From: Calditrichota bacterium
GTDB taxonomy: Bacteria; Zixibacteria; MSB-5A5; GN15; FEB-12
DNA: 13,339 nt
Direction of reading: 5' to 3'
NCBI GenBank assembly: GCA_008501655.1
Contig: QQUK01000247.1
Span: 1 to 13,339, forward strand
Position 1 is the first letter of the stretch; each line of letters starts with the position of its first letter. Below the pieces are notes generated by a model that had not been told where the DNA came from, ran no database searches, and was given only the letters and a program-made list of their open reading frames with translations. The position numbers and the translations under genes are program-made. This document shows positions 1 to 5,711 of this stretch, piece by piece.

Positions 1-2838
1 CGTCTGTGAACCATCAGGTGTCTGAACCGCATTCTGTGCAAAGCCCATATTAGAGGCATCCTTATGGGTTGCGGTCATCGCAGTCTCTTTCCGCCGTTCT
101 TCGCGGGACTGTTCCGGGATATTGACCTGAAGTTTATATACTAAATTGACAATCTCTTTATCAATCGTGTTCACCATCTGTTCAAAAACGCCAAATGCTT
201 CTTTTTTATAGATATCAATCGGTTTTCCCATACCGCCATGATACGCACGGAGTCCTATGCCTGCACGAAGTTCATCCATCTCAGCAAGATGATCACGCCA
301 GTGACGGTCGATTGTCGAAAGGACAGCATACCGCTCCAGATGGCGCATGATTTCATCACCGTATGCGGATTCTTTTTGTGTATAAATATGAGTGACTGCA
401 CCAAAAATCTTTTCTTTAAAAGCTTCCTGAGTCATTGTTTCGATATCTTCATCTTTCAACTCAACATTAAGCAGATAGATTTTCCGAAGTTCCTCTTTCA
501 ACGCGGCGATATTCCATTCCTCAGGATAGGTGCCTTTTGGACAATGTTCATCAATAATCATATCGAGAACTTCTTCAATCAATTCAACAACTTCATCTTT
601 GATAGATGAACGTTCCAGAGCAGCAAGTCTTCGTTCATAAATCCATTTACGCTGAACGTTCATGACATCATCGTATTCAAGCGTATGTTTACGGATGGCA
701 AAGTTCTGAGCCTCTACTTTTTTCTGTGCTCTTTCGATAGCGTTTGTTACCATTTTGTGGGTGATAACTTCACCATCTTCAATACCGAGTCGGTCCATAA
801 TCGAACCGAGTTTATCTCCTCCGAAAAGACGCATAAGATCATCTTCAAGAGAGAGGAAAAAGAGGGATGACCCCGGATCACCCTGACGGCCGGCACGACC
901 GCGAAGCTGCCTGTCGATACGGCGAGATTCATGCCGTTCCGTACCGATGATATGAAGTCCGCCAAGATCTATGACGCCTTCGCCAAGCTTAATATCGGTT
1001 CCACGACCAGCCATATTGGTTGCGATAGTCACACCGCCCTGACGGCCGGCTTCAGTGACAATTTCTGCTTCACGCTGATGTTGTTTTGCATTTAAGACGT
1101 TATGACGAATCCCGGCTCGTTTGAGCATACGGGAGAGCGTTTCAGAAACATCAACCGTGACGGTACCAACGAGGACCGGTTGACCTTTTTCGTTTCGTTC
1201 AGCTATTTCGTTTATGATGGCATTATATTTCTCACGGCGGGTTCGGTATATCTGGTCTTCCATGTCATCACGAACAACATCTTTATTGGTCGGGACAACC
1301 ATGACATCCATTTTGTAAATATCAAAAAATTCCTGTGCTTCGGTTTCAGCTGTACCGGTCATACCGGCAAGCTTGTCGTACATACGGTAAAAATTCTGAA
1401 GGGTTATAGAAGCTAACGTTTGCGTCTCAGATTCAATTTTTACCGATTCTTTTGCCTCGATAGACTGATGCAGTCCATCTGAGTAGCGACGTCCCGGAAG
1501 AACACGACCGGTGAATTCATCGACAATCATTACTTTACCATCTTCAATAACATACTCGGAATCTTTTTCATACAGAGAATAAGCACGCAAAAGCTGGTTG
1601 ATTGCATGGACTTTTTCTGACTTCTCCGAATGCATCCGGTAGATTTCATCCGTCTTTTTCTGGCGTTCTTCAACAGAAAGCTCTTCGTCCCCTTCGATGT
1701 CGGAAAGCATTGTTGATATATCAGGAATTTCGAAAAGTTTCTGTTCATCAGGTGTCAATTGTTTGGCACCAAGGTCGGTTAATGCGATTGAATGTTCTCG
1801 TTCGTCAATGAAGTAGTAGAGGCGGTCATCTATCTCGTGCAGTTTTTTATCGCGCATGAAAGTCGCTTCGACATCGGACATCAGCTTTTTCATACCTGGT
1901 TCTTTGAGAAGTTTCAGCAGTTTTTTATTTTTTGGTGCCCCGCGGTTAGCCGCAAGCAGATGAATACCGGCTTCAAAATAATTATCTTCATCTTCGGAGG
2001 TAACGATTTTTTCCGCTTTGGAAATCATATCGTTTATCATTGTCAGCTGTTTCCGGACAAGGTTTTCAACCGTAGGCTTCATCTGACGGTAACGGTCATG
2101 GGCTGATTGTTCGACAGTTCCGGAAATAATAAGCGGAGTTCTTGCTTCATCGATTAAAATAGAGTCGACCTCATCAATGATAGCATAATGGTAATTTCTA
2201 TGTACGCGGTCTTCGGCGGTCTGCGCCATATTGTCGCGGAGATAATCAAAGCCGAATTCGTTTGCTGTACCAAAAGTAATATCACATTCGTACATGACCT
2301 TGCGTTCTGCATTGGTCATCTGATTTTGAATAACCCCGACGGTCAAACCGAGATATTTGTAAATCTGCCCCATCCATTCACAGTCACGGCGGGCGAGGTA
2401 ATCGTTAACGGTTACAATATGAACGCCTTTTCCGGTCAACGCATTCAGATATGTCGGCAATGTTGCCACAAGAGTTTTACCCTCACCGGTTGCCATTTCA
2501 GCAATTTTCCCATCATGAAGGGCCATACCACCAATTAGCTGTACATCAAAATGTACCATATTCCATTCTAACTCGATGTCGGAAACTAACCAGGATGTCC
2601 CGACATGGCGGCGGCAGGCTTCTTTGACAACAGCAAATGCTTCAGGGAGGATTTCATCGGTGGTTTCGCCGTCAACAAGCCGTTTTTTGAATTCATCGGT
2701 TTTGGCGATCAGCTGTTCTTCGCTAAGGGATTGGTACTCTTCAAAATAACGGTTTATTTCCTCAACTGCCGGTAGCAGTTTTTTAACATCCCGCTCATGT
2801 TTGGTACCGAACATCTTTGTAATTATATTTCCGAGCAT
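1..2838 (-). CDS. secA: Preprotein translocase ATPase SecA (C-terminus beyond window edge)
   Basis: SecA is the motor ATPase that drives unfolded preproteins through the SecYEG channel of the inner membrane. Translating the minus strand from the ATG at 2838 gives 946 open codons to the window edge. Visible landmarks are: Walker A MATGEGKT at 115-122; DEVD Walker B at 222-225; FTGRVLPGRR from 442; MAGRGTD at 609-615; and the arginine-finger motif GRAGRQGD at 647-654. After these comes a helical scaffold/wing region with WRDHLAEMDELR and GLRAYGGMGKP. A long extra segment at about 283-350 (LLAANRGAPKNKK) resembles the enlarged SecA of Bacteroidetes and related phyla. The last visible residues are a low-conservation linker, so the usual C-terminal zinc-binding tail is probably just outside. 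AGGA sits five bases before the ATG (2844-2847), supporting this start. No frameshift is seen, and the assignment is essentially certain. Confidence 0.98.
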   Translation of the reverse strand, partial: MLGNIITKMFGTKHERDVKKLLPAVEEINRYFEEYQSLSEEQLIAKTDEFKKRLVDGETTDEILPEAFAVVKEACRRHVGTSWLVSDIELEWNMVHFDVQLIGGMALHDGKIAEMATGEGKTLVATLPTYLNALTGKGVHIVTVNDYLARRDCEWMGQIYKYLGLTVGVIQNQMTNAERKVMYECDITFGTANEFGFDYLRDNMAQTAEDRVHRNYHYAIIDEVDSILIDEARTPLIISGTVEQSAHDRYRQMKPTVENLVRKQLTMINDMISKAEKIVTSEDEDNYFEAGIHLLAANRGAPKNKKLLKLLKEPGMKKLMSDVEATFMRDKKLHEIDDRLYYFIDEREHSIALTDLGAKQLTPDEQKLFEIPDISTMLSDIEGDEELSVEERQKKTDEIYRMHSEKSEKVHAINQLLRAYSLYEKDSEYVIEDGKVMIVDEFTGRVLPGRRYSDGLHQSIEAKESVKIESETQTLASITLQNFYRMYDKLAGMTGTAETEAQEFFDIYKMDVMVVPTNKDVVRDDMEDQIYRTRREKYNAIINEIAERNEKGQPVLVGTVTVDVSETLSRMLKRAGIRHNVLNAKQHQREAEIVTEAGRQGGVTIATNMAGRGTDIKLGEGVIDLGGLHIIGTERHESRRIDRQLRGRAGRQGDPGSSLFFLSLEDDLMRLFGGDKLGSIMDRLGIEDGEVITHKMVTNAIERAQKKVEAQNFAIRKHTLEYDDVMNVQRKWIYERRLAALERSSIKDEVVELIEEVLDMIIDEHCPKGTYPEEWNIAALKEELRKIYLLNVELKDEDIETMTQEAFKEKIFGAVTHIYTQKESAYGDEIMRHLERYAVLSTIDRHWRDHLAEMDELRAGIGLRAYHGGMGKPIDIYKKEAFGVFEQMVNTIDKEIVNLVYKLQVNIPEQSREERRKETAMTATHKDASNMGFAQNAVQTPDGSQT

Positions 2839-2873
2839 ATTTTTCCTGTCAATAAATTATATGTTTTTTGCAG

Positions 2874-2893
2874 GCGCGGTCACGTGACCGCGC
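2874..2893. repeat. Perfect 20-bp palindrome, REP-like copy 1, upstream of secA
   Basis: GCGCGGTCACGTGACCGCGC equals its own reverse complement, with a CACGTG core, and stands out as GC-rich in a very AT-rich spacer. It lies between the stop of the transposase and the start of secA, 36 bases before the secA ATG. From 2872 it matches the copy inside the transposase (from 3142) at 25 of 27 positions. It is not followed by a U-run in the direction of the transposase transcript, so it is a poor intrinsic terminator. It may be a REP-type target of the adjacent RAYT, an operator, or a leader hairpin of secA. Confidence 0.85.
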
Positions 2894-2905
2894 TTTCATT
2901 TATAT

Positions 2906-2935
2906 TTTATACCAATAGAGGATACAAAAATTCAA
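2906..2935 (-). promoter_or_regulatory. Candidate sigma70-type promoter for secA
   Basis: On the minus strand TTGAAT (2935-2930) and TATAAA (2911-2906) are separated by 18 bases. They match the -35 and -10 consensus at 4/6 and 5/6 positions. Transcription would start near 2899, placing the 2874-2893 palindrome at the very start of a leader of about 60 bases. A second possible -10, TATAAT at 2861-2856, has no recognisable -35; if used, the palindrome would overlie its -35 region. The sequence is AT-rich, so chance matches are likely. Confidence 0.35.
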
Positions 2936-2962
2936 ATAATTAGGCAAGGATGGAAAAAGGGA

Positions 2963-3493
2963 TTAGAAAACATTAGGGTTAATATACAAATATTTATTTT
3001 CTGTTAAATTATGCTTAACTGATTGATTTTGAAGATATTTAAGATGTTGGATGAAATCCTGTTCACCCCTGATTATATGATCAATATATGATTTTTGCCA
3101 TTTGAATGGAGGTATCGATAAAAAAACCTTATCAACTTTGAAGGCGCGGTCACGTGACCGTGCCTTCAAATTGGAGGATGACATTTGTTCTAACTCTGAA
3201 ATTATCAATTTGTTAATATTTCGTGATGAATTAGTCTTTAAAGATCTCATACATTCAGAAATGTTTTCTACTTTTGGTTGAATGAGGATATGAATATGAT
3301 CCGGATTTATTTTATATCCGAATAATTCAAAACTTTTTACTCTTTGAACATACCAAATATCTTTTATCAATTGGTGAGTAATTCGTACATTTTTAAAATA
3401 TTGAAATTTATTGTAAGTATTAGTCGTTACAAAATAAATAGCATTAGGAACTATTATTCTTTTTTGACTATTTTTGTGTATAATAAAACCCCC
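2963..3493 (-). CDS. REP-associated tyrosine transposase (RAYT, Y1/HUH family), start codon missing or frameshifted
   Basis: RAYTs are single-strand DNA nucleases related to IS200/IS605 transposases that act on REP palindromes. From the first usable start (TTG at 3370) the frame codes 135 residues. The HUH motif is NPDHIHILI (H25, H27). Family blocks PPFKWQKSYIDHIIR (87-101) and HLKYLQNQSVKH (109-120) follow, with Y112 the likely catalytic tyrosine. The usual Asn-Pro after that tyrosine reads NQS. The homology clearly continues upstream of the TTG as RIIVPNAIYFVTTNTYNKF, yet no ATG, GTG or TTG lies between 3370 and the in-frame stop at 3494-3496. Either an AUU/AUA start is used, expression needs a -1 shift from the 3513 ATG, or the start has been lost. 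Residues 68-78 are encoded by a palindromic repeat. The coordinates give the whole open frame; 2963-3370 is the minimal canonical ORF. Family assignment is firm, integrity doubtful. Confidence 0.8.
   Translation of the reverse strand, partial: GGFIIHKNSQKRIIVPNAIYFVTTNTYNKFQYFKNVRITHQLIKDIWYVQRVKSFELFGYKINPDHIHILIQPKVENISECMRSLKTNSSRNINKLIISELEQMSSSNLKARSRDRAFKVDKVFLSIPPFKWQKSYIDHIIRGEQDFIQHLKYLQNQSVKHNLTENKYLYINPNVF
3137..3170. repeat. 34-bp near-perfect palindrome, REP-like copy 2, inside the transposase frame
   Basis: The arms TTTGAAGGCGCGGTCAC and GTGACCGTGCCTTCAAA pair with a single mismatch (a C-T position that would be a G-U pair in RNA), centred on CACGTG. The core is the same as the palindrome at 2874-2893. 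Read on the minus strand it encodes L-K-A-R-S-R-D-R-A-F-K (residues 68-78 of the minimal transposase), keeping the frame open. It falls between the INKLI helix and the PPFKWQKS block, where short RAYTs normally have a shorter connection, so it looks like an in-frame insertion. Confidence 0.85.
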
Positions 3494-3513
3494 TTAAAAT
3501 ACAAATTTATCAT
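3454..3513 (-). other. Short ORF overlapping the transposase 5' end in the +1 frame; possible frameshift leader
   Basis: An ATG at 3513-3511 overlaps the TGA stop of the upstream membrane-protein gene as ATGA. It opens a 19-codon frame (MINLYFKGVLLYTKIVKKE) ending in TAA at 3456-3454. Just before the stop it reads GTC AAA AAA GAA TAA. A -1 slip on the six A (3465-3460) gives VKKRIIVPNAIYF and enters the transposase frame exactly where family homology starts. It could be a remnant of the original start separated by a one-base deletion, a slippage or frameshift site, or coincidence. No Shine-Dalgarno precedes the ATG, but translational coupling could serve. Confidence 0.4.
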
Positions 3514-3746
3514 TTTAAACCAAAATAATCAGCACCGGTTAAAAATCCTGCATATATCATTAACATACCCGAAAGATGCAGTTTATAACCGGCCGGAGTA
3601 TACCATTGCTGCCGCTTGAACAGATGTACCGAGTCGGTATTGGAATGATACGGATGTTCCTGAGTCCGTTTTGTCGAAGCTATCCAGATAAAAACAAACC
3701 CGATAATCCATAAGCCTCCCTGTAAAATTAAAAGATATTTAACCAT
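3510..3746 (-). CDS. Small two-helix membrane protein of unknown function (78 aa)
   Basis: I do not recognise this protein. It has a hydrophobic segment at about residues 4-24 (YLLILQGGLWIIGFVFIWIA) and a second at about 57-75 (LSGMLMIYAGFLTGADYFG). They are joined by a polar loop carrying KR, KR and several His/Gln, including HLFKRQQWYTPAGYK. The positive loop suggests it faces the cytoplasm, with both ends outside. The start is well supported: AGGAGG at 3757-3752 lies five bases before the ATG, the best ribosome binding site in the window, and a TTGACA-type promoter is upstream. Its TGA overlaps an ATG of the following reading frame by four bases (ATGA). It is divergent from rsgA. The antisense plus-strand frame at 3344-3619 lacks comparable signals. 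A real gene is likely; the function is open. Confidence 0.75.
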   Translation of the reverse strand: MVKYLLILQGGLWIIGFVFIWIASTKRTQEHPYHSNTDSVHLFKRQQWYTPAGYKLHLSGMLMIYAGFLTGADYFGLK

Positions 3747-3751
3747 AAAAG

Positions 3752-3757
3752 CCTCCT
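3752..3757 (-). promoter_or_regulatory. Strong Shine-Dalgarno (AGGAGG) of the small membrane protein gene
   Basis: CCTCCT on the plus strand reads AGGAGG on the minus strand, five bases from the ATG at 3746. Most other genes here start without a clear Shine-Dalgarno, so this one fixes the start and marks the short ORF as genuinely translated. Confidence 0.8.
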
Positions 3758-3767
3758 ATTTCTCTAA

Positions 3768-3796
3768 AATTTATTATTTTTACTTCTCAATGTCAA
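3768..3796 (-). promoter_or_regulatory. Probable sigma70-type promoter of the small membrane protein gene
   Basis: On the minus strand a perfect TTGACA (3796-3791) is followed after 17 bases by TAAATT (3773-3768), a 4/6 match to the -10 consensus. Transcription would start near 3761, a few bases before the AGGAGG ribosome binding site. The transcript could continue into the transposase frame, since no terminator separates them. Confidence 0.5.
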
Positions 3797-3853
3797 TGAA
3801 TATTCAGCAAAATCTGCTTGTTATACCTTCAGTCTCTGTTTAGTTTTATCACA

Positions 3854-4762
3854 ATGGAAGAAACATTACAGGGAATAGTAATAGCCACCCGCGGTCGTCT
3901 TTTTGAAGTTCGCTCCGAAGAAGGCAAACGAATCAAATGCGAGGTGCGCCAAAAAGTCAAAACCGATTCCGATGCGACCACTCCGGTTGCAGTCGGTGAT
4001 GATGTTAAATATTCTTTGACTGATGACGGACGAGGTGTCATTGAGGAAGTTCTCCCGCGCCGGACCCGGTTCGGTCGTCCCGCCAAAGGGATCGAAGATA
4101 AACTGCAGATTATCGCAGCCAATCTCGACCGGCTCGGCATTGTCGTTTCGGTTTCTTCACCGGAGTTAAAAACATCACTTATCGACCGCTTTATTGTCTC
4201 CGCCCAGCTTGGCAATATGAAACCGTTTATCGTTATCAATAAAATCGATTTGGAAAAACCGGATGATTTTGACGAAATTATCGAAGCGTATAAATCTCTT
4301 GAGTACGACATTTTTCCAACTTCTGCGGAATCAGGTGCAGGACTCGAAGAACTCAGGATTTTTCTCAGAGAACATCGTTCGATTTTTGTAGGGCATTCCG
4401 GAGTAGGTAAATCAACGATTTTAAACCAGCTGATTCCCGGACTGAACCTGAAAACCAAAACAGTCTCCGATTATTCCAACCGCGGGAAACATACCACGAC
4501 ATCTATTGAACTTTTTGAGCTCCCTTCAGGCGGTTATATCGTAGATTCACCCGGCCTCAAAGTTTTAGGGCTTTGGGAATTTGATAAAAAAGATCTGCCC
4601 TATTATTACCCGGAATTTGATAAATTTCGTCATGATTGCAAATTTACATCCTGTATTCATATCCATGAACCGAGTTGTGCCGTAAAAAACGCTGTTAAAT
4701 CAGGCGAAATCTATCAATTCCGGTACGAAAACTACCTAACGATTTATGAGTCTTTGGTATGA
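3854..4762 (+). CDS. rsgA: Ribosome small-subunit-dependent GTPase RsgA (YjeQ family)
   Basis: RsgA is a circularly permuted GTPase that checks and releases factors during late 30S subunit maturation in the cytoplasm. The 302 residues show the expected order: an N-terminal OB-fold (about 1-70), then G4 NKID (129-132), P-loop GHSGVGKST (180-188), switch region GKHTTTS (211-217) and G3 DSPG (231-234). The C-terminal zinc knuckle uses C262, C267, H269 and C275. Because of the permutation G4 comes before G1, which is diagnostic. An in-frame TTG at 3818 would add twelve residues with no homology; the ATG at 3854, beginning MEETLQGIV, fits the family better. No clear Shine-Dalgarno is seen. It is the first gene of the long plus-strand cluster and diverges from the small membrane gene. 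All key residues are present. Confidence 0.96.
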   Translation: MEETLQGIVIATRGRLFEVRSEEGKRIKCEVRQKVKTDSDATTPVAVGDDVKYSLTDDGRGVIEEVLPRRTRFGRPAKGIEDKLQIIAANLDRLGIVVSVSSPELKTSLIDRFIVSAQLGNMKPFIVINKIDLEKPDDFDEIIEAYKSLEYDIFPTSAESGAGLEELRIFLREHRSIFVGHSGVGKSTILNQLIPGLNLKTKTVSDYSNRGKHTTTSIELFELPSGGYIVDSPGLKVLGLWEFDKKDLPYYYPEFDKFRHDCKFTSCIHIHEPSCAVKNAVKSGEIYQFRYENYLTIYESLV

Positions 4763-4808
4763 TAATCTTCAATTTAAGAATTAACGCATGTAACCGATAT
4801 ATAACTAT

Positions 4809-5711
4809 ATGACGTCAAAAGATTTAGAGTTCAGAGTCGGTTTAATAATTTTAATCGGCATTATCATTTTAGCTGTCTCCGTATACTGGTTGCGGGATTA
4901 TCAGCTTGAGAAAAACTCCCGGACCGTCTCGGTCATTTTCGAAGATGTCGGGACTCTTGAAATCGGTGATAAAGTCAATGTCTCCGGGGTTCGCAAAGGA
5001 AAAGTCAAAGATATTAAGTTAGTAGAAAACGGTGTACAGGTTGACCTGTTTATTTCAAGTGATGTCACTCTGCGCAAAGATACCCGTTTTACAATTAAAA
5101 ACCTCGGTGTCATGGGAGAGAGATTCGTTGCAATCCAGATGGGGAAAGACTCGGTTTTAACCGATGAATCTCCCATGTTTCATGGTGCCTACGATACCGG
5201 TATACCCGAAGTAATGGGACTCATGGGGGAGATGATTGTGGAGCTCCGTTCTTTGGTACATTCATTTAAACAGACTATCGGTTCGGACTCAGCACTGGCA
5301 AAATTTAACAACACTGTTACAAATCTTGAATCGGTATCAGCCTCCCTTGATACTTACCTGAATAAGAATGAATCTAAATTTGACAAAACCGCAGATAATA
5401 TTCTCCAGATTTCCAAACGTCTGAATAATATTGTTGTAAAAAATGAGGAAAAGATAGATTCTACTACCGAACGATTTGCCCGGGTAACGAAAAACCTTGA
5501 TCTGTTTGTGCAGAAACTCGACACTCTCGCCGGCTCATTCCGTGAGTTTGCTGATAATATCAACAACCCCGAAGGAACCCTGCAGCTGTTGACTGAAGAT
5601 AGACGATTGTATGACGATTTACGAAAAACTGCTGATAATATCGATGATTTAGTTTTAGATATCAAAGCCAACCCGAGAAAATATATCAACCTGAAAGTGG
5701 AGATTTTTTAG
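4809..5711 (+). CDS. MCE/MlaD-family periplasmic lipid-transport protein
   Basis: MCE proteins are anchored in the inner membrane and form periplasmic rings or tubes that pass phospholipids between the membranes of Gram-negative cells, usually with an MlaE-type permease and MlaF-type ATPase. Residues 10-28 (VGLIILIGIIILAVSVYWL) form the N-terminal membrane anchor. The MCE domain spans about 38-115, with the typical GDKVNVSGVRKGKVKDI and a FTIKNLGVMGERFV block. About 140-280 is a polar, probably coiled-coil tail rich in repeated N/L/K patterns. The length of 300 fits single-MCE-domain proteins. No permease or ATPase gene is adjacent, so its partners must lie elsewhere. It starts 46 bases after rsgA, without a clear Shine-Dalgarno, and its TAG overlaps the GTG of the next gene by one base. 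Confidence 0.9.
   Translation: MTSKDLEFRVGLIILIGIIILAVSVYWLRDYQLEKNSRTVSVIFEDVGTLEIGDKVNVSGVRKGKVKDIKLVENGVQVDLFISSDVTLRKDTRFTIKNLGVMGERFVAIQMGKDSVLTDESPMFHGAYDTGIPEVMGLMGEMIVELRSLVHSFKQTIGSDSALAKFNNTVTNLESVSASLDTYLNKNESKFDKTADNILQISKRLNNIVVKNEEKIDSTTERFARVTKNLDLFVQKLDTLAGSFREFADNINNPEGTLQLLTEDRRLYDDLRKTADNIDDLVLDIKANPRKYINLKVEIF

Noticed and set aside
238..2538. Several plus-strand open frames of 60-120 codons across the left 2.5 kb
   Set aside because: They are antisense to an uninterrupted secA frame with all SecA motifs; their translations have no recognisable domains and odd composition.
2874..2893. Palindrome as an intrinsic terminator of the transposase transcript
   Set aside because: In that direction the stem is followed by CTGCAAAAAAC, not by a run of U.
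3344..3619. A 91-codon plus-strand open frame
   Set aside because: It is antisense to both the transposase 5' region and the small membrane gene; the latter has a strong ribosome binding site and promoter, this one has neither.
3818..3853. TTG at 3818 as start of rsgA
   Set aside because: The added twelve residues are hydrophobic and not family-like, with no Shine-Dalgarno; the ATG at 3854 gives a normal RsgA N-terminus.
3829..4458. A 209-codon minus-strand open frame
   Set aside because: It is antisense to rsgA, whose GTPase motifs are complete; the Ser/Arg-rich translation is typical of a shadow frame.
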